Assembly (NCBI GenBank): GCA_947625725.1
Contig: CANQPI010000002.1
Coordinates: 1 to 64,000 of the forward strand
DNA: 64,000 nucleotides
Direction: 5' to 3'
Source: an uncultured Clostridia bacterium
Lineage (GTDB): Bacteria > Bacillota > Clostridia > Christensenellales > CAG-314
Part shown: one piece after another, positions 18,501 to 30,160 of the stretch
Position numbering within the stretch: the stretch's first letter is position 1
Layout: the number at the start of each line of letters is the position of its first letter
Notes under the pieces: generated by a model
What the model was told of the DNA's origin: nothing
Database searches by the model: none
The model's input: only the letters and a program-made list of their open reading frames with translations
Translations under genes and position numbers: made by a program

Positions 18501-19985
18501 TCTATCCATATCGAGGAACACGAAATCGAGTGCCGCGAAACCAAACTCGGTCCGGAAGAATTTACCCGCGACATTCCCAACGTCGGCGACGACGCATTGA
18601 AAGATCTTGACGAGGACGGTATCGTCCGTATCGGCGCGGAAGTTCACCCCGGCGACATTTTGGTCGGCAAGGTCACTCCCAAGGGAGAAACGGACCTCAC
18701 CCCCGAGGAAAGACTGTTGCGCGCGATATTCTCCGAAAAGGCGCGCGAAGTCCGCGACACATCTCTGCGCGTACCCAACGGCGAGGGCGGCATAGTAGTG
18801 GACGTCAAGGTGTTTACTCGCGAAAACCGCGACGAGTTGGATCCGGGCGTCAGCAAGTTGGTGCGCGTGTACATTGCGCAAAAGCGCAAAATTTCCGTCG
18901 GCGACAAAATGGCGGGACGTCACGGCAACAAGGGCGTCGTTTCGCGTATCCTTCCCGAAGAGGACATGCCCTTTATGGAAGACGGCACGCCGTTGCAAAT
19001 AGTGTTGAACCCCTTGGGCGTTCCCTCGCGTATGAATATCGGTCAGGTGTTGGAAGTCCACCTTGGATTGATCTCCAAGATGTTGGGCTGGAACATTGCC
19101 ACCCCCGTCTTTGACGGAGCGACCGAGGAGGAAATACGCCGCCTGTTCGAAGAAAACGGCATGGTCAACCCCGAAACGGGCAAAGTGGACGGCAAAGTTC
19201 AACTTTACGACGGACGTACGGGCGAACCGTTTGAAAACAGAGTTACGGTCGGCTATATGTACTACCTCAAATTGGTACACTTGGTAGACGACAAGATACA
19301 CGCGCGCAGCACAGGTCCGTACAGCCTTGTTACGCAACAGCCCTTGGGCGGCAAAGCGCAATTCGGCGGACAGCGTTTCGGCGAAATGGAAGTGTGGGCG
19401 TTGGAAGCCTACGGCGCGGCAAACGTATTGCAAGAGATACTTACCGTCAAGTCGGACGACGTGGTGGGACGCGTCAAAACTTACGAAGCCATTGTCAAGG
19501 GCGAAAACATTCCCGATCCGGGTATCCCCGAGAGTTTCAAGGTGCTTATCAAGGAATTGCAATCGTTGGCGTTGGACGTCAAGGTGCTTTCTCCCGACAA
19601 AGAGGAGATCATTGTGCGCGACTCTACCGACGACGAGGCGGACTACAACGAAGTTTTGCAGCGTGAACACGAGGATCGCAGAGGCAACATTCAAAACTTC
19701 AACGAAGAAGACGAAATTTCTCTCGGCGAAACGGGCGAACAACACACATTCACCGACGAGGACGACGATTTCAGTCTTGACAGTTTGTTCGAGGACGACG
19801 AGGACGCTCTGGGCGATTTGTTCGGCGGCGACAAGTCGGAGGACGACAACGATTCGGACAGCGACGAAGACTTTGACGACGACGGTCTTGACAGCCTTTT
19901 GGACGCGCTTCACGGCACGGACGAGGAGGACGGCGACGACGAAGATGACGACGACCTGTTCGACGACAAAGACGATAACGAGTAA
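15579..19985 (+). CDS. rpoB: DNA-directed RNA polymerase subunit beta
   Basis: Catalytic beta subunit of RNA polymerase, forming the active site with beta-prime. The start is ATG 15579, 7 bases after GAGGAG. Hallmarks are the rifampicin-pocket segment [10 protein letters not shown], the ALGPGGL motif, [11 protein letters not shown] and [11 protein letters not shown]. At 1468 aa it is about 250 residues longer than most Firmicutes homologues. DIDHLGNRR lies near residue 593, compared with about 400 in B. subtilis, so the extra length is mainly in the N-terminal half before it. The last 120 or so residues form a strongly acidic Asp/Glu tail. Within the rifampicin cluster, Lys679 replaces the Arg equivalent to E. 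coli R529, and Gln717 replaces the Pro equivalent to P567. It is co-transcribed with rpoC, 11 bp downstream. Confidence 0.98.
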   Translation: MQQDIKIVKYGNHERKSFSKTKEVLPLPNLIEVQKSSYKMFIDQGIREVFEDFSPIEDFAGHFRLEFLDHRIDSKPKYSEAECRLRDATYAAPLRLNVRLINKGTGEFVDQEVFMGDFPLMTNTGSFIINGAERVIVSQLVRSPGVYCEILQDKNGKPVYNTTAMPSRGAWLEIEHDSNANVLYVHIDRNRKLPITVLLRGILHNGVNKNGGSGNYIAKLLEYDPVIALTFVKDDTATDQESLVEIYRRLRPGEIPTDESVQKTLNDLLFDSHRYDLARVGRYKFNKKLSLATRIVGLTLGKDVNVDLLTFAKYTCLTEEQARQIAQSGVVKSVKLLTDSGKTVEVEVSDDKAFYSQAVGGYIDADVTIPFKRTIKAGTKLSATDAFDIQQSGVNEVFADTQTYTQIYDGSQAGSVHDYEDVLSKHLGCVVLAENGVLDVLGEQIDVSGRVLAELPKTTYDEKKGDVLVSEAAEIAYQNGYNLYKFNVAGVIVLAHECPLVKVIGNRTVDARTFAMAQDVRFADIDYKALGLYEAADSAVLREILSAERSVEDTAALIRERRDELISKHITHADIIATVNYNLGLKYGIGVADDIDHLGNRRVRSIGELLQNQFRIGISRLERVIRERMAIQEPGKATPQTLINVRPVSSAIKEFFGSSQLSQFMDQSNPIAELTHKRKLSALGPGGLNRDRATFEVRDVHYTHYGRMCPIETPEGQNIGLITSLAGYARINEYGFIEAPYRRVDKIHKTVTDTVEYLSADEEDKYIIGQANEPLDENGYFERERITCRRREEILEFPRERVDYIDVSPRQLISVATSLIPFLENDDTNRALMGSNMQRQAVPLISPEAPIVATGIEARIAYDSGVMIIAEEAGTVLRAADSKIIVQSDNGTLQEYTLKKFVRSNQGTCINQKIIVKVGDRVEKGQVLADGPSTDGGELALGRNMMIGFMTWEGYNYEDAVLLSEKLVKEDTFTSIHIEEHEIECRETKLGPEEFTRDIPNVGDDALKDLDEDGIVRIGAEVHPGDILVGKVTPKGETDLTPEERLLRAIFSEKAREVRDTSLRVPNGEGGIVVDVKVFTRENRDELDPGVSKLVRVYIAQKRKISVGDKMAGRHGNKGVVSRILPEEDMPFMEDGTPLQIVLNPLGVPSRMNIGQVLEVHLGLISKMLGWNIATPVFDGATEEEIRRLFEENGMVNPETGKVDGKVQLYDGRTGEPFENRVTVGYMYYLKLVHLVDDKIHARSTGPYSLVTQQPLGGKAQFGGQRFGEMEVWALEAYGAANVLQEILTVKSDDVVGRVKTYEAIVKGENIPDPGIPESFKVLIKELQSLALDVKVLSPDKEEIIVRDSTDDEADYNEVLQREHEDRRGNIQNFNEEDEISLGETGEQHTFTDEDDDFSLDSLFEDDEDALGDLFGGDKSEDDNDSDSDEDFDDDGLDSLLDALHGTDEEDGDDEDDDDLFDDKDDNE

Positions 19986-19996
19986 GGAGGGTAGAT

Positions 19997-23764
<3,768 letters not shown>

Positions 23765-23861
23765 CCCCCAAGGCAACCGCGCAATGATTTGCGGCGCAGA
23801 GCCGTCCGCGCGCCGTTGCAATACGGTTTTGTGGGGCAAACTCACCGAATAACAGTCGATC

Positions 23862-23907
23862 AAGACGCCGTCATGACATGCATTACACGTCGCTACGGCG
23901 TCTTTTT
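23862..23907 (+). terminator. Rho-independent terminator after rpoC
   Basis: AAGACGCCGT (23862-23871) pairs perfectly with ACGGCGTCTT (23895-23904), followed by T residues. The loop is 23 bases. Confidence 0.8.
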
Positions 23908-23990
23908 GCTGCGGCGAGTTTGCTTGCGCGCCTTTTGGTGGCGGATACCGACCTTTGTTTTGGATTTTCGGCAACAAATTTGTAAAAAAA

Positions 23991-24031
23991 CACACCCAAG
24001 TCGTCAATTTTGCGCTTGACTCTTGGGTGTG
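23991..24031. terminator. Bidirectional terminator between convergent genes
   Basis: CACACCCAAG (23991-24000) pairs with CTTGGGTGTG (24022-24031), and an inner GTCAA/TTGAC pairing extends the stem. T-rich sequence follows on the plus strand and an A run (23984-23990) precedes it, which gives U residues on the minus strand. It separates rpoC from the leftward XRE gene. Confidence 0.85.
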
Positions 24032-24048
24032 CTTGTTGTTTTTTATGC

Positions 24049-24255
24049 TCAGTCGGATAGCCCGAGCAGGTAGTCTGCGGATACGTCCAACGCGCGACAC
24101 AATTTTTCGAACGTTTCCAAACTCGGCATTTTGGACGTGGTGTAGTACTGCGTGATCATTTCAGGCGAAACGCTTATTTTTGTCGCCAATTCTATATTTG
24201 TCATTCCCGACAATTTAATTTCCTCTTTTAATCTTTTCTTAAAAATTTCATACAT
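24049..24255 (-). CDS. XRE-family HTH transcriptional regulator (68 aa)
   Basis: Single-domain Cro/CI-type repressor with the ending DVSADYLLGLSD, nearly the same as the XRE protein at 673. The frame can be read from TTG 24261, but ATG 24255 is preferred. TATAAT on the minus strand (24262-24267) ends exactly 6 bases before this ATG, so transcription should begin at the A of the start codon. No Shine-Dalgarno is visible, so a leaderless mRNA is the best explanation. The protein faces the DUF6273 lipoprotein gene, and three copies of a TAAC/GTTA palindrome lie between them, one in each promoter spacer. Target assignment is inferred from this layout. Confidence 0.9.
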   Translation of the reverse strand: MYEIFKKRLKEEIKLSGMTNIELATKISVSPEMITQYYTTSKMPSLETFEKLCRALDVSADYLLGLSD

Positions 24256-24265
24256 AATCAAATTA

Positions 24266-24341
24266 TAACCATTAGTTAGAATTAGAGTATGTTTTCTTAA
24301 CCGCTAGTTAATTTTAACACTTGACACTAACCAATGGTTAG
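24266..24341. promoter_or_regulatory. Three candidate XRE operators
   Basis: Three related palindromes lie in the divergent region: TAACCATTAGTTA (24266-24278), TTAACCGCTAGTTAA (24297-24311) and CTAACCAATGGTTAG (24327-24341). The first overlaps the leftward -10 and spacer, and the third fills the spacer of the rightward promoter. The shared pattern is TAACC-N3-GTTA. Spacing between centres is about 31 and 30 bp, roughly three helical turns, which would allow cooperative binding on one face. Confidence 0.8.
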
Positions 24342-24349
24342 CGTATAAT
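24321..24349 (+). promoter_or_regulatory. Consensus promoter with operator in its spacer
   Basis: TTGACA (24321-24326), a 17-bp spacer occupied by the palindrome CTAACCAATGGTTAG, and TATAAT (24344-24349). The start near 24356 gives a leader of about 23 bases to ATG 24379. Repression by the divergent XRE protein is expected. Confidence 0.9.
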
Positions 24350-24378
24350 AAATATATCAAATTTTGTAGAGGTGTTTT

Positions 24379-27300
24379 ATGAAAAAATATCATAATTTGA
24401 TAATAATTTTGTCGATTGTATGTGTTTTCTCCTTTGTTGCGGCATGTTTTGTCGCTTGTAACCAAAACGACGGCAAAAATAGTCTAAATGGCACTTACTA
24501 CATGTATCGCGGCAACACCAAAGTGCCGTCGCGGTACTATGTTCTCAAAGACGGCAAATGGAACGATGAGAGTGAGCAAAGCGGTAGGTACGAAGTTAAC
24601 GGCAACAACATTATGATGTATGTGGTGTTTTTCGGTCATGAGGAAGAGTACCTTGACGGCACTGTCAGTAAAGGCGTGTTGGCATTGCGCGAGTTTAATG
24701 TCGTCACTTATTTTTGTAAGGACGGCGCAACGCCGCCCGCCTCAGGCAATCAAGGCGGCTCCGGGACGGGAACGGGTACGACGCCAAGCGCAAATAACAA
24801 AACCGTTACTTTTGATGTAAACGGAGGAGATAGAGAAATTGAGCCAATGCAGTACGAAGTGGGCAAACTAATGACAGGTTTGCCTACTCCGGTGCGTAGT
24901 GGATACAATTTCGTTGTGTGGAAAGACTTGAACGGAAGAACTTACACAAGTGCGTCCGTCATGCCCGACGAAAACTTGACCCTCTACGCCTATTGGGAAA
25001 AGATAGTTTCCAAATATGAAGACGAATACGTTTCGTTAAAACCCGCGTCCGAGGGCTATAAATCTGATGTAGCGCAAGAATTTGTAGGGGGCAAAGCAGA
25101 TAAGGCTGTCTATGTGGAGATTACCAGTGACGATCTCGGTGGCGTAGACAAGGTAGGCAAGGACAATAACTTTACTCTACGCACAATGGAGAGCATGGTG
25201 TACTCAATCAAGAGCGGTTACAAATGGAATTGGTTTTATGATGTCGATTTCAATATTCTAAACGGAGCACAGAAGTTCACACTTGAGTATGGTAGCAACC
25301 TTCAATTCCTTGCAATCGAAAACAGCGACGGCGTGGTGGTTCAAACTTATGTGTTGGATATCTATGTCAAGCGCGACTTTTATGTTGCTTTGTACGACAA
25401 CTTGCAAGCGCAAGAACCCTATGATACAGTGCGAGTTATCGAAAACGAGCGTTTCCCCGCCGACACTCCTGTCAAACAAGGGGTATTTGAATTTGACTCT
25501 CGTGTTTACTACAACGGCAATACGCGTACGTACGAGCCTTGGGACTACGCAACGGCTATGAGGGGAAACCTCAAACTTTATCAAAGTTACAAGCCCTACA
25601 CAGCGCAACCCAATTTGAACAACGGCAGTTTATCCGAAAATTTTACCGTTACGCCCTACGAACAGCATTTAACTTTGCCAATTCCGCAACGGAACGGTTA
25701 TGACTTTATCGGGTGGCAAACATCCGACGGCAAGTATCTAACTGACCTCAACGGTCACGCCACAACTCATTATTTGAGCGAAAAAAACTATAATGATATA
25801 AGTGCCGTTTGGCAACCCAAACAATACTACTACACCGTTCAAGTGGGTATCGATCAAGACGTCCACACAGTACAAGCAATGGTTCCGGTTGTAACTTATA
25901 CCGACTCCTCGTTTGAAACAATTTTAGAAGTTCTCCATGTACCGCAAGGCACAACTTGTCCTGCACCCACCAAGGTCTACAACGATAATAATCGATTCTT
26001 TACCGATTGGTACACAATGAATTACGAGTTTAATGTTGGTAGCAAATTTTACTTTGACAGCAAAATAAAAGTGCCCACCGCTCTATATGCATATACCGAC
26101 GCGACTAACGCGCGAAACATAATTCCGCTTAACAGTAGCAAGACATTTGAGTCGGATACCGCACTCAAATATTATTACGGTTTCATGCCCACCGCCGGGA
26201 CATACACACTTAAAGTGACGACGACGGGCGAGTTGTCGTTTACCATGGATGCCTATGACGCCAATCCCGCTAAAAAGTACAAAATAACTTCCTCTCAAAC
26301 GATAACACTTACGCATGGACTTTATGAGGGGTGCGGTTTCGGTTTTACCGTCACCGAGCAAAAAGGATCTTTCACGGTGGAGTTTAGCGGCGCGACTGCC
26401 TACGAAAGCAACCCCGTAGTACAAACAAATGATAATGTGCTTGTTGGTGGGGATGATGTAACGCTGACCGCTAAAAACAAGGAATACTACAAATTTGTCG
26501 GTTGGTATCTTGGTAATAAAAAGGTTTCCGATGATGTACAATTTTCGGTACGATCGGCTGACGATAAATTGTCATATACGGCAAAATACATATATTTCCC
26601 CATAACATTTGAAACAAATATCGAAGATGCGGGGATTATTCGCATTACGGAATATGATGAAACGAGTAAACAAGTTACCGTTACGGTGCAGACGAGTCCC
26701 GGTTATACGTTTGTGGGTTGGTACAATGGCGTACAAAAACTTTCTGAATTGCCTACTTATTCTGTTACAATATCCGAGGATGTAGAAATATATACTGCTC
26801 ACTTTGTTGAAACTGTTACAAAGACGGCAGTCAACAATCCTCAGGCTGGTAGTGTTACGATTTTGGACGGAGCCTACACACTTGGTCAAGAAATAGTTAT
26901 TACAGCGACAACAAACCCCGGTTATATATTTGTCGGTTGGTACAAAGGTGATGAGTTGATTTCTTCGGACTTACAATGCACAATAAAACTGACCGCCGAC
27001 GATGTGACATATATTGCCAAGTGGAGCAAAGTTACGTTGACTGTTAACAACGGCAATGCCGGTAGCGTACAGCAATTGACGGACAAGTACAAAGTCGGCG
27101 ACGAAGTACAGATTGCCGCCATGACAAATCCGGGTTATACATTTGTTGGATGGTTCAACGGCGGTGGACAAGTGTCTACGGATTTGCAATGTGAAATCAC
27201 AATGACCGACGAGGACGTAACTTACACAGCAACGTGGAAAGCGATAGAGTACGACATAACGTTCATCTACGACAGCAGAATCGGCGATTTTACCGAGGAA

Positions 27301-28446
27301 AAACCGACGAAATATACGATTGAGGAAACTGTTGGTTTGCCCGAGTTGTACAATACAGACAAAACGCACTATGCAAAATGGCAAGCGGCAGACGGAACGA
27401 TTTATACCGATAGCATACCGCAAGGCACAACGGGAGATTTGGAATTGACCGCAATATGGAGTGGAAAACATACCTGGGGTGCAGATGGCAAGTGTACGGT
27501 GTGTAAAGTCGATTGTCCTTACAATATAACAGACGACAAAATTATTTTCGGCAGTTACCCCCAACGTAAAGTAGAAGATACCGCTCTTCAATCTATGCTC
27601 AATGCGGAGATAGGAAATAGAAAGCCGACAGGTAGCAATGCCAACGGCTGGATAGACTATGGATACTACATTAACGGAAAAGTGCAAAGTTACATGTGGC
27701 ATATTGATGTAGAGTACAAAGACGCTAAGTATCGTGGAGTTTACTTTGCAAGTTACCGTCCAAGGTCTACCTCGTCGGATAGTAGTATAAGTTCTAGTTA
27801 TCAAGTACAAAACGGTTACAAAATAAAAACGGTGTATTGGTTTCAATGGGAACCTATTACTTGGCGAATATTGTCACAGGAAGACGGCGAAGCCTTAATT
27901 ATGGCAGATATAATTCTGGACAGTCAGCAGTATTATCATGAAATTAGCGGTACACGCACAGTAAACGAAAAGACAGTTTATTCAAACAATTACAGGGAAA
28001 GTGATCTTCGCAAGTGGCTCAACGATATTTTCTACAATACTGCGTTTAGTCAATCGATTAGACCATTTATCAATACTACGGAAGTAGATAACAGCGCAAA
28101 TACAACAATGAGTAATGGAAATAAGTATGCTTGCGAAAACACGTTCGACAATGTATTCCTGTTGAGTTACAGAGATGTAACAAACAAGGGGTATGGATTT
28201 AGTGGTAGTGGCAATATTGACGACATAGCACGTCAGTTACAACCTTCCGCTTATGCCCAATGTCAAGGTGCTTATGTGATTACGAGTGGTAGCCACAAAA
28301 ATATCGGTTGGTGGTGGTTGCGTTCACCCAATTACAGTCAAAATTATAATGTGAATTATGTAAGCAATGATGGTTACATTTACAGTTATTACAGTGTGGA
28401 CGACACCAGCCACGGCGTAGTACCTGCTTTATATATTCAGATATAA
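24379..28446 (+). CDS. InlB-repeat lipoprotein with C-terminal DUF6273 domain (1355 aa)
   Basis: ATG 24379 follows AGAGGTG. The signal peptide offers two possible lipidation cysteines, VAAC (Cys23) and FVAC (Cys27). InlB-type repeats lie at about 150-214 and 405-480, and a further series of four occupies about 675-955 with the motif GYTFVGWY/F. A short HTWGADGKCTVCKVDC metal-site-like linker precedes the C-terminal domain (about 1050-1355). That domain shows the DUF6273 signatures FGSYPQ, WRILS, SDLRKWLN, WWLRSPN and GVVPAL; it is common in clostridial surface proteins and may have a C-type-lectin-like fold. The loop between WWLRSPN and GVVPAL is rich in Asn, Tyr, Ser and Asp. The gene is visibly more A+T-rich than its neighbours, suggesting later acquisition. 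Single-gene unit under the divergent XRE repressor. Confidence 0.85.
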   Translation: MKKYHNLIIILSIVCVFSFVAACFVACNQNDGKNSLNGTYYMYRGNTKVPSRYYVLKDGKWNDESEQSGRYEVNGNNIMMYVVFFGHEEEYLDGTVSKGVLALREFNVVTYFCKDGATPPASGNQGGSGTGTGTTPSANNKTVTFDVNGGDREIEPMQYEVGKLMTGLPTPVRSGYNFVVWKDLNGRTYTSASVMPDENLTLYAYWEKIVSKYEDEYVSLKPASEGYKSDVAQEFVGGKADKAVYVEITSDDLGGVDKVGKDNNFTLRTMESMVYSIKSGYKWNWFYDVDFNILNGAQKFTLEYGSNLQFLAIENSDGVVVQTYVLDIYVKRDFYVALYDNLQAQEPYDTVRVIENERFPADTPVKQGVFEFDSRVYYNGNTRTYEPWDYATAMRGNLKLYQSYKPYTAQPNLNNGSLSENFTVTPYEQHLTLPIPQRNGYDFIGWQTSDGKYLTDLNGHATTHYLSEKNYNDISAVWQPKQYYYTVQVGIDQDVHTVQAMVPVVTYTDSSFETILEVLHVPQGTTCPAPTKVYNDNNRFFTDWYTMNYEFNVGSKFYFDSKIKVPTALYAYTDATNARNIIPLNSSKTFESDTALKYYYGFMPTAGTYTLKVTTTGELSFTMDAYDANPAKKYKITSSQTITLTHGLYEGCGFGFTVTEQKGSFTVEFSGATAYESNPVVQTNDNVLVGGDDVTLTAKNKEYYKFVGWYLGNKKVSDDVQFSVRSADDKLSYTAKYIYFPITFETNIEDAGIIRITEYDETSKQVTVTVQTSPGYTFVGWYNGVQKLSELPTYSVTISEDVEIYTAHFVETVTKTAVNNPQAGSVTILDGAYTLGQEIVITATTNPGYIFVGWYKGDELISSDLQCTIKLTADDVTYIAKWSKVTLTVNNGNAGSVQQLTDKYKVGDEVQIAAMTNPGYTFVGWFNGGGQVSTDLQCEITMTDEDVTYTATWKAIEYDITFIYDSRIGDFTEEKPTKYTIEETVGLPELYNTDKTHYAKWQAADGTIYTDSIPQGTTGDLELTAIWSGKHTWGADGKCTVCKVDCPYNITDDKIIFGSYPQRKVEDTALQSMLNAEIGNRKPTGSNANGWIDYGYYINGKVQSYMWHIDVEYKDAKYRGVYFASYRPRSTSSDSSISSSYQVQNGYKIKTVYWFQWEPITWRILSQEDGEALIMADIILDSQQYYHEISGTRTVNEKTVYSNNYRESDLRKWLNDIFYNTAFSQSIRPFINTTEVDNSANTTMSNGNKYACENTFDNVFLLSYRDVTNKGYGFSGSGNIDDIARQLQPSAYAQCQGAYVITSGSHKNIGWWWLRSPNYSQNYNVNYVSNDGYIYSYYSVDDTSHGVVPALYIQI

Positions 28447-28481
28447 AGCACTTCAAACAAATCGAAAAATTACATTTTGAT

Positions 28482-28519
28482 AAACGGAGTTTGCAATATG
28501 GATTGTGAACTCCGTTTTT
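28482..28519 (+). terminator. Rho-independent terminator
   Basis: AAACGGAGTT (28482-28491) pairs perfectly with AACTCCGTTT (28508-28517), followed by T residues, 36 bp after the lipoprotein stop. Confidence 0.85.
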
Positions 28520-28643
28520 ATCGTCGCATCATACAATATTTCTAAATTTATAGGTATTCCATCTCCTTATGCGGCGAAACAAACGGGCTATGTGACGTTG
28601 TGTGCAAGTAAAATGCGAACAAGGTTCGGCGCGCCAACTTGTG

Positions 28644-28672
28644 TTGACAAAGCAAACAAATATCTGTAAATT
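28644..28672 (+). promoter_or_regulatory. Promoter of the str-operon cluster
   Basis: TTGACA (28644-28649), a 17-bp spacer and TAAATT (28667-28672). The -10 matches the consensus at four of six positions. It lies about 70 bases before the L7Ae-like gene. Confidence 0.65.
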
Positions 28673-28679
28673 TTAGGCA

Positions 28680-28707
28680 CAGTCAAGCGGTGCAAATCGC
28701 TTGACTG
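28680..28707 (+). promoter_or_regulatory. 5'-leader hairpin before the L7Ae-like gene
   Basis: CAGTCAAGCG (28680-28689) pairs perfectly with CGCTTGACTG (28698-28707) around an 8-base loop, at the very start of the predicted transcript. No clear T run follows. It could stabilise the mRNA or take part in autoregulation by the encoded RNA-binding protein, but this is not shown. Confidence 0.55.
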
Positions 28708-28744
28708 CTTTGCCGTATTTTGCTAAAATGTACATTGGTGAAAT

Positions 28745-28984
28745 ATGGCTAATGATGTGCAAACAGTGGTGATCGGCAAAAGGCAAATTATGCGCGAACT
28801 GAAAAAAGGCAACATAACGGAAATTCGCATTGCCGCCGACGCCGAAACCGCCTACATCACGGAGTTGATCGACGCGGCAAAGAAAAACGGCGTCAATTAC
28901 CGAATCTGTTCCACAATGCACGATATCGCCCGTGAGTACAATATCGAAGTCCCCAGCGGCGCGGTAGGTGTACTTAAAGCGTAA
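28745..28984 (+). CDS. ybxF: L7Ae/L30e/S12e-family RNA-binding protein (YbxF-like, 79 aa)
   Basis: Small ribosome-associated RNA-binding protein of the L7Ae family, whose members bind kink-turn RNA. The 79-residue length, the VVIGKRQIMRELKKGNITEIRIA opening and the position immediately before rpsL match the YbxF/eL8-like protein that sits between rpoC and rpsL in many Firmicutes. Here it is separated from rpoC by the XRE/DUF6273 island and has its own promoter. The start ATG 28745 has a weak GGTGA ribosome site. Its exact cellular role is uncertain. Confidence 0.85.
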   Translation: MANDVQTVVIGKRQIMRELKKGNITEIRIAADAETAYITELIDAAKKNGVNYRICSTMHDIAREYNIEVPSGAVGVLKA

Positions 28985-29082
28985 GTTGGCAACAATTTCC
29001 TTTGATACAATCGCGGCGCAAGCCGCTTGTATAAATGAGTTTTTTCCAAAACTCGACATTTCATCATTAAAAGGAGGTAAAC

Positions 29083-29466
29083 ATGGCAACAATCAACCAA
29101 TTGATCAGACAAGGCAGAAGAAGCGAAGCCGAAAAGAGCAAATCGCCCCTGTTGGACAGTTGTCCTCAAAAGCGCGGCGTGTGCCTCAACGTTACGACCA
29201 CTTCTCCCAAAAAGCCCAACTCTGCTCTCCGCAAGATTGCGCGCGTACGCCGTACCAACGGTATGGAAGGTACTTGCTACATCCCGGGCGAAGGTCACAA
29301 CCTTCAAGAGCACAGCGTCGTTTTGATCCGTGGCGGCAGAGTGCGTGACTTGCCCGGTATCCGTTACCACATCATTCGCGGAACGTTGGATACTGCCGGC
29401 GTAGCCAACCGCAAACAAGCCCGTTCCAAGTACGGCGCCAAACGTCCCAAAGCCGGCAAGAAATAG
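29083..29466 (+). CDS. rpsL: 30S ribosomal protein S12
   Basis: S12 of the decoding centre (127 aa). ATG 29083 follows AAAGGAGG. The family motifs KKPNSALRK (43-51), [10 protein letters not shown] and [10 protein letters not shown] are present. Lys43 (E. coli K42 in mature numbering) is conserved. Residue 88 is Arg (codon CGT, 29344-29346) in place of the nearly universal Lys. Replacement of this Lys by Arg is a known streptomycin-resistance change in Mycobacterium tuberculosis and E. coli. First gene of the rpsL-rpsG-fusA block. Confidence 0.97.
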   Translation: MATINQLIRQGRRSEAEKSKSPLLDSCPQKRGVCLNVTTTSPKKPNSALRKIARVRRTNGMEGTCYIPGEGHNLQEHSVVLIRGGRVRDLPGIRYHIIRGTLDTAGVANRKQARSKYGAKRPKAGKK

Positions 29467-29665
29467 CCGCACGGGATAACCATATTTACAGTTCAATTGG
29501 TGAAACGTCGAGGTTTTTGAATTTAGACTTTTCGCCGAGTAAGCAGTATGTCCGCAGCGTGTCTGCGTTCAGACAGAAGTTTCTCCGCACACGGCGTGCG
29601 TCGAGTTGGCTGTATTTGGTAAACAAACAAAAATTCAAAAACATCAAAACAAGGAGGAAAAAACT
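29467..29665 (+). promoter_or_regulatory. rpsL-rpsG intercistronic region with two small hairpins
   Basis: About 200 bases without a gene. GTCTG/CAGAC (29561-29574) and CGCAC/GTGCG (29586-29600) form two adjacent small stem-loops. In E. coli the S12-S7 intercistronic region is the binding site through which S7 represses its own translation; a similar role here is inference from position only. The rpsG ribosome site AAGGAGG is at 29651-29657. Confidence 0.4.
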
Positions 29666-30136
29666 ATGCCCAGAAGAAGCGGAGTTCCCAAGAGAGATGT
29701 TCTTCCCGATCCCGTTTACGGCAGCAAGGTCGTTACCAAGGTAATCAACCAAGTTATGTTGGACGGAAAAAAGGGTACCGCTCAGGAAATCGTCTACGGC
29801 GCATTTGACGAGATCAAAGCCAAGACGGGAATGGACCCCATGGAAGTATTCAACAAGGCTATCAACAATCTGATGCCCCTGTTGGAGTGCAAAGCAAGAC
29901 GCGTAGGCGGCGCCAACTACCAAGTTCCCATGGAGGTTCGCCCCGAAAGACGTCAAACGCTTGCTATCCGTTGGTTGGTGCAGTTTGCGCGCAAGCGTAA
30001 CGAGAGAAACATGTATCTCCGTCTTGCGGGAGAACTGATGGACGCCTACAACGAGCAAGGCAACGCTTTCAAAAGAAAGGAAGAAATGCACCGCGCGGCA
30101 GAAGCCAACAAAGCGTTTGCGCATTTCAGATGGTAA
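29666..30136 (+). CDS. rpsG: 30S ribosomal protein S7
   Basis: Primary 16S rRNA 3'-domain binding protein (156 aa, the usual length). An upstream in-frame start at 29606 exists, but ATG 29666 lies 8 bases after AAGGAGG and gives the canonical N terminus [16 protein letters not shown]. Motifs such as [11 protein letters not shown] and the C-terminal FAHFRW are typical. fusA begins 24 bp downstream. Confidence 0.97.
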   Translation: MPRRSGVPKRDVLPDPVYGSKVVTKVINQVMLDGKKGTAQEIVYGAFDEIKAKTGMDPMEVFNKAINNLMPLLECKARRVGGANYQVPMEVRPERRQTLAIRWLVQFARKRNERNMYLRLAGELMDAYNEQGNAFKRKEEMHRAAEANKAFAHFRW

Positions 30137-30160
30137 TTTTACAACAAGTAAGGTAATTAA

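Noticed and set aside
24379..28446. Diversity-generating retroelement target
   Set aside because: Not annotated as such: only the residue composition of the last loop points to it, and neither reverse transcriptase nor template repeat is present.
29517..29744. 75-aa frame across the rpsL-rpsG spacer
   Set aside because: It overlaps the rpsG start in another frame and has no ribosome site. The spacer is better explained as an untranslated leader.
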